Translations under genes and position numbers: made by a program
The notes under the pieces: model-generated
Database searches by the model: none
Told to the model about the DNA's origin: nothing
Seen by the model: only the letters and a program-made list of their open reading frames with translations
DNA from: Streptomyces sp. GQFP
GTDB taxonomy: Bacteria; Actinomycetota; Actinomycetes; Streptomycetales; Streptomycetaceae
Assembly (NCBI RefSeq): GCF_021545335.1
Contig: NZ_CP089312.1
Coordinates: forward strand, 7,068,001 to 7,132,000
Length of the DNA stretch: 64,000 bases
Reading direction: 5' to 3'
Shown here: one piece after another, positions 34,605 through 43,096 of the stretch
Position numbering within the stretch: position 1 is the first letter of the stretch
Layout: each line of letters starts with the position of its first letter

Positions 34605-34697
34605 CCCGCGCGCGGCAGCCCCGTCGCAGTCCGCTGCCGCGCGCGGGTTCCGCTCCTTGTTGCCGGGCCTCACCTCCCCGGCCAGGCAGCAAGGAGC
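34605..34697. terminator. Double GC-rich hairpin, repeat copy 1
   Basis: First hairpin: CCCGCGCGCGGCAG (34605-34618) with CTGCCGCGCGCGGG (34634-34647), a perfect 14-bp stem. Second: GCTCCTTGTTGCC (34652-34664) with GGCAGCAAGGAGC (34685-34697). It directly follows the GntR stop and probably ends the permease-GS-GntR operon. The segment CCCGCGCGCGGCAGCCCCG recurs at 42175. Confidence 0.75.
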
Positions 34698-34740
34698 CCA
34701 GACAGAAGCAAACGAGAATATTTCCCTGGAGAGCAGCACG

Positions 34741-35577
34741 ATGCCCCCTGTTGTCATACGCAACCAAGCCGGCCGCCGGTTCGCGCCGCTCGCGGACCGC
34801 TTGAAGACCATCGCAGACGAGACGTTACCGCTGGTCGAGAGCGTCACCGGGCTGCCGCTGCCTGACCCCGTGGTCATCCGGCTGATGCGTCCCCGCGCCT
34901 GGTGCTCGGCCCACGCCCGCATGAGGCGGCAGCTCCTGATGGCCGAAAGCGCCGAGTTCTCCATCCCCTGGAGGGACCTGGCCGGGATTTCCGCCGCCCT
35001 CAAGGCCGGGAACAAGGAACGCCGCCGGACATGGCCTCTGATCGGAGCCCTGTGCGCGGCGCTCACACCGGATGAGCCGGAGATGATCGTCCTGCCACAG
35101 TCACTCCGGGAGGGCGGAGTCCTCGACAGCGAGTCCTTCCTGTTCAAGACCGTCGCGCACGAGGCAACCCACCTGGCGCAGTACGCGGCGTCGGAGGGAA
35201 AGATGTGGGCGGCACAGGACACCCTGTTCCCACACCTACGCGGTACGGCGGACCGCGACTACCAGTTCCTGGTGGAGGGCCACGCCCACTGGGCGGACCA
35301 CCAGGTCACCACCAAGATCCTCGGCGCCCCGGCACCTACGGATGGTCTCAGCCCGCACGCCAGCTCGCGCTTCCGAGCCCTCCAGGATTCCCTCCGGGGC
35401 TCAGGAACGCGCGAGTTCCTCGACCGAGCGACGAGCAGCGTCGGCGACATCATCGCCGAACACGGTCTCGACAACTTCAACCAGGTCTGGGCGAGCCCGG
35501 ACCTGGTGCCCACCACTGACGAGAAGGACGACCCAGCTGCCTGGCTGGCCCGATTCGTATTCCTGAGATCCGCATGA
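34741..35577 (+). CDS. Putative zinc metalloprotease (HEATH motif)
   Basis: A 278-residue protein with a zincin helix FKTVAHEATHLAQYAASEGK (HExxH) and, about 40 residues on, FLVEGHAHWADHQ, whose Glu is a good third zinc ligand in gluzincin style. No signal peptide or membrane segment, so it should be cytoplasmic. The ATG follows GGAGAG. A terminator-like hairpin precedes and follows it, so it forms its own unit. Family otherwise unknown to me; regulated cleavage of a cluster protein is a guess. Confidence 0.72.
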   Translation: MPPVVIRNQAGRRFAPLADRLKTIADETLPLVESVTGLPLPDPVVIRLMRPRAWCSAHARMRRQLLMAESAEFSIPWRDLAGISAALKAGNKERRRTWPLIGALCAALTPDEPEMIVLPQSLREGGVLDSESFLFKTVAHEATHLAQYAASEGKMWAAQDTLFPHLRGTADRDYQFLVEGHAHWADHQVTTKILGAPAPTDGLSPHASSRFRALQDSLRGSGTREFLDRATSSVGDIIAEHGLDNFNQVWASPDLVPTTDEKDDPAAWLARFVFLRSA

Positions 35578-35642
35578 CCTGCCGGCGGTCCGTGGCCGCT
35601 CCGCCCGTGCCGGACGGCACAAGAGTTCCGGTCGCCTGAAAA

Positions 35643-35687
35643 CTCCCGCGCATGGCAGCCCCGTTGAAGTCCACTGCCGCGCGCGGT
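35643..35687. repeat. GC-rich hairpin, repeat copy 2
   Basis: CTCCCGCGCATGGCAGCCCCG followed 11 bases later by ACTGCCGCGCGCGG; the same unit as copy 1 with two base changes in the left arm. It lies after the metalloprotease stop and is probably its terminator. Confidence 0.6.
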
Positions 35688-35943
35688 TCCCCCTCCCCGT
35701 TGCCGGGCCCGCTGCCCCAACGCCCGTCCGGCGACAGGGAGGAACACACCGCAGACACCCTTCGTTCCCCGAGCCTTGACGGTGGCCGGGGAGCAAAGGG
35801 GCTGATGAAGTCGATACCTGAGGGACAGGCTTTTGAAATTGTCAACGGTCATTGAGATGCCCAGGTGGGTGGCCGTTGGGTGTCCAGGCTGGTGGCCATC
35901 AGAAACCCAGGTGTGTGGCCAGTGGTGTTCCTGGGGGTGGGGG

Positions 35944-36717
35944 TCAGTTCAAGGGGACCACTCCCTTCCCGGCGAGGGCCTCGGCGAGGCGATGCGAGTC
36001 GCCGGTGGTGGTCACGAGGTGAGCGTGGTGCATGAGGCGGTCGGTGCTCGCGCCCGCGAGAGTCTTCGGCATGATCGTGTCGAAGCCTGAGGGGTGGATG
36101 TTGCTGGTCACCGCGATGGACCGGCGTTCGTAGGCGGCGTCGATGATGCGGTAGAACGCCTCGGCGGCGTCCTCACCGACCGGCAGCAGGCCGATGTCGT
36201 CGATGACGATCAGATCAGCCCGGCAGATCCGGGCGACGGTCCGAGCGGTGGACCCGTCGACCTTCGACTTCCCGATCGCGGCGCTGAGCGTCTCCAGGGT
36301 GAACCAGGACACCCGCAGGTCGTTCTCGATCGCGGCCTGGGCCAGGCCCTCGGTGAAGTGGCTCTTGCCCGTCCCCGACGGGCCGGCGATCACCAGATTC
36401 TCGGCGCGACCGATCCACTCCAGCGTGATCAGGGAGTTCTGGGTGGGTTCGGGGATCGTGGAGTCCTCGGCCCGCCAGGAGCCAAGGGTCTTGCCGGTGG
36501 GGAAGTTCGCCGAGTGGCGGCGAAGCCGCCGGGTGGCCGCGTCCCGGCCGGTGACCTCCTCGGCTATCAGCAGCCGCAACACCTCGGCGGGGTCCCAGCG
36601 TTGTGCGCGGGCGGTGGCCAGCACGTCGGGGGCTGCTTTGCGCATATAGGGCAGGCGCATGCGGCGCATGAGCTTGTCGAGTTCCTCGGGGATCGCGGGC
36701 GGGCTGGGAAAAGACAT
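35944..36717 (-). CDS. istB: IS21 helper ATPase IstB
   Basis: A 257-residue AAA-type ATPase: Walker A AGPSGTGKSHFTEG, Walker B ADLIVIDDIGLLP, then AITSN-like AVTSNIHPSGFD. It assists the IstA transposase in target choice. Start ATG as given; the 60-bp gap to istA lacks overlap, unlike element B. Confidence 0.92.
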   Translation of the reverse strand: MSFPSPPAIPEELDKLMRRMRLPYMRKAAPDVLATARAQRWDPAEVLRLLIAEEVTGRDAATRRLRRHSANFPTGKTLGSWRAEDSTIPEPTQNSLITLEWIGRAENLVIAGPSGTGKSHFTEGLAQAAIENDLRVSWFTLETLSAAIGKSKVDGSTARTVARICRADLIVIDDIGLLPVGEDAAEAFYRIIDAAYERRSIAVTSNIHPSGFDTIMPKTLAGASTDRLMHHAHLVTTTGDSHRLAEALAGKGVVPLN

Positions 36718-36777
36718 GGAGGTGCCGTTCTCTTGGGTGATGTGCGGTCAGAATGCGGTGGCGGGCGGCGTGTTGGC

Positions 36778-38277
36778 TCAGCGGCCCAGGGCCTGCCAGC
36801 CGATGGTTCCGTTCTGGACGGAGTGGGACTCGTCCGCGCGGACGACCTCGCCGGCGGGCTTGCTGTCGGCGATGTGTCCCAGGATCGAGAGCAGGTCGTC
36901 GTCGGCGAATCGCCCGGCCGTGGCCGCAAGGCCGAGGGCCTGGTCGACGTGGTCGTTGCCCAGGACGGTGGCCAGCTCGACCGCGCGGGCCATCTTGGCG
37001 CGGATGCGGACCGCGCCGGCGGGTCCGGCCTCCTTGAGCCAGCGCCCGGCTCCGGGGCCGATGCCCACGAACGCGATCTCCGCTTCCGAGCGGGGCCGCA
37101 GCCTCGGCTGGTGGATGCTGCGGCCGTCGGGATGGTCGGGGTAGTGCTCATCGATGATCTGCGGAACACCCGGGGTGGAAAGCTGGTGGCGCCAAATCTC
37201 CGACAGATCACCGGAGTTGGTGCGGGCGGTGATGGAGAGTTCCTCGCCGACCACCCGGCACCACACCTTGGCCCCGGTATAGCCCGGCGGGGTCGAGTAG
37301 CGCACCGAGTTGAAGCTGATCGTGCGGTCCGAGCCGACCAGCCTCTCCTCGCCCAGCGCGAGCGCGAGCGGCTCGATGGGCAGGACATGCAGTGTGGTGC
37401 GTTCGACGTCCAGACGGCTCGCGGGTATCTGCCCGGTCGCCCGGTGACGGCGCGAGTTCACCGCATCGCACCAGGTCAGGCAGGCATCGGCGAGCTCGGC
37501 GAAGGTGTCGTAGGCGGCCAGCAGGTTCGCATCTGTGGGCACCAGGTCGGCCTTCGCGATACGGACCGTGGCCTCCGCACCGCCCTTCGATTCGGGGTCG
37601 TAGGGCACGCAGCTGACCACCTGGCAGCCGTAATGCCGGCCCGCGGCGACCATCTGCGGATGACGTACCGGGATCCCGGCGATGTGCTCGACGGTGACCG
37701 TCTTCGCGTTGTCGGTCAGTACATACGTCGGCGCCCCGCCGATCCGCCTGAGCGTGGTGTCCAGGCAGGCCACCAGCGTGCCCAACGTGCAGTCCCAGAC
37801 CGGGATCACGACCCTGAACCGCGACCAGGACAGCCATGCGCAGAACAGCCAGGTCCGTCGGCTGCCGATGCGCGGCCCCTCGCCCCAGTCGAACTGCAGC
37901 CACCGGCCCGGCTCGGGTATCCACGGGCGGTACGTTCGGCGCTTGCCCGCCTTCCACGCCAGTTTCGCCGCGTTCACCGCCCGTCTCGTCGAGCGTGCGC
38001 TGCCCCGGTAGCCCATCTTCACGAGCTTCTCGTGGACCACATCGGCGCGGATCGTCGCCTTCGACTGCTCGACCCACTCCTCGACCTTCTCCAGGAACGC
38101 ATCGATCATCTTCGGCCGCGGCTCTCGCTCATAGGGATTGCGCCCGCCGTTGCGGGCCTCGACATACCGCTTGACCGTCTTCGGGTCGTGCCCCGCCAGG
38201 GCCGCCGCCGACCAGACCGTCCCCGTCAGGTCGTACGCCTCAAGGATTTCCATAATCTCCGTGTCAGACTTCGTCAC
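36778..38277 (-). CDS. istA: IS21 transposase IstA
   Basis: A 499-residue DDE integrase. An N-terminal helix-turn-helix (LEAYDLTGTVWSAAALAGHD), first catalytic Asp in WLQFDWGEGPRIG, second in TYVLTDNAKTVTVEH, Glu in PESKGGAEATVRIAK. The GTG start follows GGAGAGG; a longer ATG start at 38310 is possible. Larger than IstA of element B, a different IS21 subgroup. Confidence 0.92.
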   Translation of the reverse strand: MTKSDTEIMEILEAYDLTGTVWSAAALAGHDPKTVKRYVEARNGGRNPYEREPRPKMIDAFLEKVEEWVEQSKATIRADVVHEKLVKMGYRGSARSTRRAVNAAKLAWKAGKRRTYRPWIPEPGRWLQFDWGEGPRIGSRRTWLFCAWLSWSRFRVVIPVWDCTLGTLVACLDTTLRRIGGAPTYVLTDNAKTVTVEHIAGIPVRHPQMVAAGRHYGCQVVSCVPYDPESKGGAEATVRIAKADLVPTDANLLAAYDTFAELADACLTWCDAVNSRRHRATGQIPASRLDVERTTLHVLPIEPLALALGEERLVGSDRTISFNSVRYSTPPGYTGAKVWCRVVGEELSITARTNSGDLSEIWRHQLSTPGVPQIIDEHYPDHPDGRSIHQPRLRPRSEAEIAFVGIGPGAGRWLKEAGPAGAVRIRAKMARAVELATVLGNDHVDQALGLAATAGRFADDDLLSILGHIADSKPAGEVVRADESHSVQNGTIGWQALGR

Positions 38278-38570
38278 AGGACCTCTCCGGCCGGTAGCTG
38301 ATGCGTGCAAACACCAGCAAACGGTCGGAGGGGTCTCCTCCAGTTAAGGAAGTGATCAGGAACACCACTGGTCAGACGGCCATCCACCTGGAATTCCGGT
38401 GGCCATCAGCCTGGACTCGGCTGGCCGCACATCTGGACTTTGCCACGGCCGCCGTCAGAAATCAGGGCCGCCTCCATAAACACCCCGATCTCGGAGTACT
38501 CCAACCATGCGCCCGCACGGAGAAAGCGCGCACGAGAACAGGGCCGCAAAACAGAAGGGAAGGGGGCCGA

Positions 38571-38747
38571 ATGAACAGCCTCCCCGCCAGAGAAGAGCGC
38601 ATCGACCAGGTCGTCCTGGAGTTGTTGTTCGGGTTGACCCAGTTGGCCGCCCGCTTCAACACCCATATCTGTCCTTGGGGCCAGCTCCCCAGCTACGACG
38701 CCGAGGCCTTCGCTCCGTTTACCGCCACCGACCAAACGCACCGCTGA
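38571..38747 (+). CDS. Small hypothetical protein, 58 aa
   Basis: ATG preceded by GGGAAGGGGG. The peptide begins MNSLPAREERIDQVVLELLF and continues with an amphipathic helix; one Cys only (HICPWG). No known family. It precedes the endonuclease/phosphatase gene by 87 bp. Coding support is moderate. Confidence 0.42.
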   Translation: MNSLPAREERIDQVVLELLFGLTQLAARFNTHICPWGQLPSYDAEAFAPFTATDQTHR

Positions 38748-38834
38748 GCCTGCGCCATCACACAAACCCTCTTTCTCTCCTCGGCATGACGGTGCCGGGG
38801 GCAGAAAGGGGCCCGAACTGAACAGGGAGAAAAA

Positions 38835-39827
38835 TTGAGCAGTCCCAAGGACGAGTTCCGTGTCCTCTCGTGGAATATCGAGCACAACGGGGTGGACAAG
38901 GACGGCTCCACCGCGCGCTGGGACCTGGCCATGGACGTCCTGGACGCCATCCAGCCGCATGTACTGCTCCGGCAGGAACTGACACGTGCCGATCGGGACG
39001 GCCAGAGCATGGTCTGGAACGAGGCACGCCGGCTCGGCCACCACTTCCCGTTCCTTGCTACCGCCACCCCGGAATCCGCCAACCCGACCGGCGTGTACCT
39101 GGACTACGAGGTGTGCCAGCCGACCAACCACTATGAGCACGGCACCAAGCTGTGGCACCCGGTGTGCAACCCGGTTGCCCTGCTCAAGGGCGCCACGCAG
39201 GCGTTGAGCCTCGGATCGTTCCACCTCTGTTCATGGGACCCGGCAACACGTGCGACGGAGGCGAAACGGCTGACCACGCTGGGCAAACCGGGCATGGCAG
39301 CGATCATCGGAGGCGACGGGAACTCCTACCCACACAGGCTGAACGACCGTACTCCGCTGCCGGATTGGTCGAAGGTCGAGGACCGCAGCCACTACGAGCA
39401 CCGCACGATCGTCCGGGACGGCAAGCGGATCTCCGACACCGTTGCACACGAGATCCTCTGCGGTGAGCACGAGGGGCACCCACCCGTCTTCGTCGACCTG
39501 GCGTACTACGCCGCGACCGAACTCGGTCAGGAGACAGCCCTCAACCCGACGGCGTCGCTATGGAAAACCAACCAGGGATCACGCCAGCGGATCGACTGGG
39601 TACTTGCGACACCGCAGGTCGCGGGCTGCCTGACCAGTCTGCGGGTCGTGGTCAATGATGACGTGATCGCGGCCTCCGACCACCCCCCGGTGCTCGCCAC
39701 GTTCAGCTTCTCCGCTCTGCGCCGTGTCCTGTCCTCCGAGACTGCCGGCGCTCGGGTTCGCCAGAGTTCTGCAGCGGCAGGCAACGCCGACGCCTTCGCG
39801 TCCTTCACCGTTGAGGGGTCGGCATGA
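38835..39827 (+). CDS. Endonuclease/exonuclease/phosphatase-fold (EEP) protein, copy 1
   Basis: A 330-residue EEP protein. RVLSWNIEHNGVDKDG is the first catalytic strand (Asn), LLRQELTR the metal-binding Glu block, MAAIIGGDGNSYPH the Asp/Asn block (GDxN), and RQRIDWVLATP with IAASDHPPVLATF the closing Asp-His. All catalytic residues are present. It starts with TTG after AGGGAG and overlaps the second EEP gene by ATGA. Substrate could be nucleic acid, phosphoester lipid or nucleotide. Confidence 0.82.
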   Translation: MSSPKDEFRVLSWNIEHNGVDKDGSTARWDLAMDVLDAIQPHVLLRQELTRADRDGQSMVWNEARRLGHHFPFLATATPESANPTGVYLDYEVCQPTNHYEHGTKLWHPVCNPVALLKGATQALSLGSFHLCSWDPATRATEAKRLTTLGKPGMAAIIGGDGNSYPHRLNDRTPLPDWSKVEDRSHYEHRTIVRDGKRISDTVAHEILCGEHEGHPPVFVDLAYYAATELGQETALNPTASLWKTNQGSRQRIDWVLATPQVAGCLTSLRVVVNDDVIAASDHPPVLATFSFSALRRVLSSETAGARVRQSSAAAGNADAFASFTVEGSA

Positions 39828-40664
39828 GAGCGCGCGCCGCGACCTGGAATATTAACGGCGTCTCGGGGAAAAGCCTCAGCCAACAGGCGAAGGTCCTCGC
39901 GAGCCTCGAAGTGGACATGCTCACCTTGCAGGAGTGCAGGCGGTGGGACGAGGACGAGCGGAGCCGGCTGGCGTCGATGGCCTACGCACTGGGCCTGGCA
40001 CCGGTTGACATGGCGCCCTCCCATGTCGGTGATGGCCGCAACTTCACCACGATGCTCTACCGGCCTTCGAAATTCCGTCTGATGGGTTGGCGGCAGCTGG
40101 CCGAAGGCATCTTCCACCATGCACTGATCCGGGCTCGGTTCCGTCCCGTCGACGAGGCGGAGGACGAGCGCAGCGAGTTCCTGGCCTTCGGCACTCACCT
40201 GAGCTGGACCGACGGCGAGACCCGACTGAGGGAAGCCCGCTGGATGACCGACTACGCCGGAGATTTCCCTGGCGTGCCACCCCGGGCACTGCTCATGGGC
40301 GACATGAACTGCCCCAGCCCGATGTTCGACCACGCTGACTGGACCCAAGTTCCGAAGAATCTGCGATCACGCTACTTGATCGTGCGGGACGACGGGACGA
40401 CGGGACGACGGGACGTTCGGGGACGCCGACACCCGGGCCATTCAGGTGCTCCTGTCCTCCGGCTGGCAGGACCCCGAGATGCTCACCGGCAGGCCCCGAT
40501 CCGAGACCGTCGGCTACTACTACGCCAACGAACCGGTTCCGCTGCGCTTGGACCACATCCTCGTGCATGGCCTGCCGGTGCACGACTACCGCACCCCGGA
40601 CACCGGGCGCCTGTCCGATCACCGTCCCGTCGTGCTCGATGTGGAAGTGGGAGCGGGCGTATGA
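39824..40664 (+). pseudogene. EEP-fold protein, copy 2, frameshifted at an 8-bp tandem repeat
   Basis: Starts ATG with RAAATWNINGVSGKSLSQQA, LTLQECRRWDED and ALLMGDMNCPS, the normal EEP motifs. At 40388-40411 three GACGACGG units throw it out of frame. The other frame resumes with FGDADTRAIQVLLSSG, then LDHILVHGLPVHDYR and TGRLSDHRPVVLDVEV, the C-terminal Asp-His motif, to TGA at 40664. One unit instead of three gives one continuous protein (IVRDDGTFGDADTR). That stop overlaps the ATG of the next gene, showing the original frame. Confidence 0.85.
40388..40411 (+). repeat. Octanucleotide tandem repeat (GACGACGG)3 inside EEP gene 2
   Basis: Three perfect units followed by GACG. Because the unit is 8 bp, each gain or loss changes the frame; one or four units would keep the two halves of the EEP protein together. 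Confidence 0.9.
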
Positions 40665-41968
40665 CTTCCACGATTCCCGCACCAGAGCTCGTCCAGCCCG
40701 CCGGTGCCCCTTCCACGCCCCAACTCCGCCCCGACGACGCCATGGCCGCTCCGTTACCGGACCGGCCGGCACGCCGCGTTGTCGTGCACGTGGTCGGGCT
40801 GCTGCTGCTTGGCTGCTACTGGTCATTGGCCAGGGGTGTGATGGCCGTCGGTGCCATGTACGGCGTGCAGTGGTCGGCGCAGGATGTCCTCCGGATCGGC
40901 CTTGGCCAGGTCGGTGCCTCCATGGTCCTGTTCTTCTGGCTCATGTGGATGGTCATCGCCCGGACCGGTCTTAGCCCTCGGGTCTCCAACCGATCGCGCC
41001 TGCTCCAGCGTTCGGCCGCTGCCGCCTGCGGCATAGCAGCCATGTACTCGGCAATTCCCACCTCCAGTACGCTCGCACGTTTTGCGGGACAGATGATCTT
41101 CGCCTGTGTACTCGTGTGGCTGACCGTCGAGGTGACCCGAGCCCACGGAGTCTCCCTCGGCGGCAAGCTCCCTGCCACGCCCGCCCAGCGGCTGCGCGAC
41201 TGGAAGATCGGCTGGATGGCCTTCGTCGTCTGTGTCGTATCAGGAGCGGCGGCTGCCCTGATGGACAGCCTCATCCGCTGGGCCGGGATCGAAGGCATAC
41301 CCGTCATGCAGGGCGATCAACTGTCCGTCCTCGGTATCGACAGTCCCGGGAAATTTGCCCTCGCCCTCGTGAGGACGGTGGCGATCGAGGACGTAGTGGT
41401 AGTTGCGGCCACGACCGCACTGCTGACGGCCGCACGCCGTCCCGCATGGGAGGTCTACACCCTTGCAAGCGTCATCGAAGTCCTCATGCACGCCTACACC
41501 GGGCTCCCTGCGATCATGGCGGTCCTCTTCGCTGTCGGCCGCGTCTGGCTGTACCGGCGTTATCGGAGTCTGCTGCCCCTCATGGCCGCCCATGCCGTCT
41601 TCGATGTCAAAGGCGGCGATCTTCCACTGCTGGACCTCGACTACGTGTACCGGCTCGTGCTGGTGCTTCTTGTCTGGGCCGTATTCATCTGGATCAGCCA
41701 CCGGCTGATGACTGCCGCCGCTACCGAAGCCCATTCGCCGCCCACGAGCTGGCTGCGCCCTCGCCAACCACGCTTCCTTGATCTGGAGAAGGCATGTCTG
41801 AGTCGTCCAACGAGGCGCACGTACCCGAGCCCGCGTAGGCGGCTCGATCCGCGACATCTCCGGCCACACGAACCGCTCGTTCGGAGCCGTCCGTCGCAGG
41901 CCTTTGGACGCCGGTGTGAAGTTGCGCGGGCGCGGCTGAACACGCAACCCGGACGGACCGGTCTGTGA
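40661..41968 (+). CDS. CPBP-type intramembrane protease-like protein
   Basis: A 435-residue membrane protein with about eight hydrophobic helices between residues 40 and 350. The three CPBP motifs are altered: motif 1 reads VAIEDVVVVAATTAL (ED in place of EE, and no Arg), motif 2 VLMHAYTGL, motif 3 MAAHAVFDV. So catalysis is uncertain. The C-terminal 80 residues are Arg/Pro-rich and look like read-through of a remnant gene; the true end may have been earlier. The ATG overlaps the EEP gene stop. Confidence 0.75.
   Translation: MTSTIPAPELVQPAGAPSTPQLRPDDAMAAPLPDRPARRVVVHVVGLLLLGCYWSLARGVMAVGAMYGVQWSAQDVLRIGLGQVGASMVLFFWLMWMVIARTGLSPRVSNRSRLLQRSAAAACGIAAMYSAIPTSSTLARFAGQMIFACVLVWLTVEVTRAHGVSLGGKLPATPAQRLRDWKIGWMAFVVCVVSGAAAALMDSLIRWAGIEGIPVMQGDQLSVLGIDSPGKFALALVRTVAIEDVVVVAATTALLTAARRPAWEVYTLASVIEVLMHAYTGLPAIMAVLFAVGRVWLYRRYRSLLPLMAAHAVFDVKGGDLPLLDLDYVYRLVLVLLVWAVFIWISHRLMTAAATEAHSPPTSWLRPRQPRFLDLEKACLSRPTRRTYPSPRRRLDPRHLRPHEPLVRSRPSQAFGRRCEVARARLNTQPGRTGL
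41794..41939 (+). pseudogene. Remnant of a small helix-turn-helix protein
   Basis: An ATG after GGAGAAGG opens MSESSNEAHVPEPA and stops. In another frame from about 41830 the sequence reads VGGSIRDISGHTNRSFGAV and RRPLDAGVKLRGRG, the signature of small actinomycete HTH proteins (GSIRxIAxxTGRSYGxVHR type). An internal deletion and frameshift explain it. It lies within the doubtful C-terminal tail of the CPBP frame. Confidence 0.6.
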
Positions 41969-42083
41969 GACCCCCGGCGCGGAGGGAGCACGGCCCCAGC
42001 CGCCCCTTGCCACAGAGGCAGGTCAGCACTCCGTGTCGGGATTCCGCACCACCCCGGACCCATTCGCTTCGAGGAAGAACACC

Positions 42084-42170
42084 ATGCGCAAGTCGCCTTC
42101 CGCCGAGGTGGCCGTATCCACCGCAGGCGTTCCGCACGCGCAGGATCGGACAAGATCCTCGGCCGTCTGA
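42084..42170 (+). CDS. Possible 28-aa peptide
   Basis: ATG after AGGAAG, encoding MRKSPSAEVAVSTAGVPHAQ and eight more residues, ending three bases before repeat copy 3. Support is only the ribosome site and position; no family known. Confidence 0.3.
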   Translation: MRKSPSAEVAVSTAGVPHAQDRTRSSAV

Positions 42171-42172
42171 AG

Positions 42173-42193
42173 CTCCCGCGCGCGGCAGCCCCG
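42173..42193. repeat. GC-rich repeat copy 3, half unit at IS21 junction
   Basis: Identical over CCCGCGCGCGGCAGCCCCG to copy 1, but the right arm of the hairpin is missing; the second IS21 element begins soon after. I infer the insertion cut this copy. Confidence 0.55.
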
Positions 42194-42271
42194 CGAATTG
42201 TCGGCGGCGGCTGAACCTGGACCCAGTCTGGACAGGTGAAATCTGACCCGGGTGTCTTCGGTTCGGTCGTT

Positions 42272-43096
42272 TCAGTCGTTGTCGGTAGTGGCGGGGACGC
42301 GTCCGAGTTCGCGTCCTCGCATGCGGAATGAGTCGCCTTTGAGGGAGTGGACCTCGGCGTGGTGGACGAGGCGGTCGATCATGGCGGCGGCGACGGTCTC
42401 GTCGCCGAAGACCTCTCCCCAGCGTCCGAAGGGTTTGTTGCTGGTGACGATCACGGACGCGCGTTCGTATCGGTTCGAGATGAGCTGGAAGAACAAGTTC
42501 GCGGCCTCGGCTTCGAAGGGGATGTAGCCGACCTCGTCCACCACGATCAGCGGGTAGCGGCTCAGCTTGGTGAGCTCGGCCTGGAGCCGTCCGGAGTGGT
42601 GGGCGGCGGCCAGGCGGTCGACCCACTCGGCGGCGGTGGCGAAGGCGACGCGGTGTCCGGCCTGGCAGGCGCGGACGGCGAGGCCGATCGCCAGGTGTGT
42701 CTTCCCAGTGCCCGGCGGGCCCAGAAAGACGGCGTTCTCCTTGCCGGCGATGAAGTCCAACGTGCCCAGATGCGCGAGCTGTTGTCGCGTCAGGCCGCGC
42801 AGATGGGTGACGTCGAGCTCCTCGATCGTCTTGATCGCGGGGAAGCGGGCGGCACGTACTCTCGCCTCGCCGCCGTGTGATTCGCGGGCGGAGACCTCGC
42901 GTTGGAGGCAGGCGACGAGGTATTCGGCGTGGGTCCAGGACTCCTTGCGGGCGCGTTCGGCGAGCCGGTCGGCGGCGTCCAGCAGGGCCGGGGCCTTCAT
43001 CGCGCGGGCGAGGAAAGCGAGGTCGGCGATGGTCTGGGAGCCGGTCCTACGGCCCGCTCCGGTGCTTTCGGCCGGGGCACTGGTGGTGCGAGGCAT
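42272..43096 (-). CDS. istB: IS21 helper ATPase IstB (element B)
   Basis: A 274-residue ATPase: Walker A FLGPPGTGKTHLAIGL, Walker B YPLIVVDEVGYIPFE, and ASVIVTSNKPFGRWGEVFGD. Start ATG overlaps the istA stop. Intact. Confidence 0.93.
   Translation of the reverse strand: MPRTTSAPAESTGAGRRTGSQTIADLAFLARAMKAPALLDAADRLAERARKESWTHAEYLVACLQREVSARESHGGEARVRAARFPAIKTIEELDVTHLRGLTRQQLAHLGTLDFIAGKENAVFLGPPGTGKTHLAIGLAVRACQAGHRVAFATAAEWVDRLAAAHHSGRLQAELTKLSRYPLIVVDEVGYIPFEAEAANLFFQLISNRYERASVIVTSNKPFGRWGEVFGDETVAAAMIDRLVHHAEVHSLKGDSFRMRGRELGRVPATTDND

Larger units (their letters stand above)
35853..38445. mobile_element. IS21-family element A
   Basis: Contains istA and istB in the usual order on the minus strand. 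The two ends (about 35859-35934 and 38357-38438) are inverted copies carrying several repeats of a (T)GG(T)GGCC-type box, for example AGTGGTGTTCCTG at the inner edge on both sides; multiple terminal binding sites are normal for IS21. End positions are approximate. Both genes are open, so it may be active. Confidence 0.85.

Noticed and set aside
36094..38301. A 735-codon plus-strand frame
   Set aside because: It lies opposite istA and istB of an IS21 element with clear motifs on the other strand.
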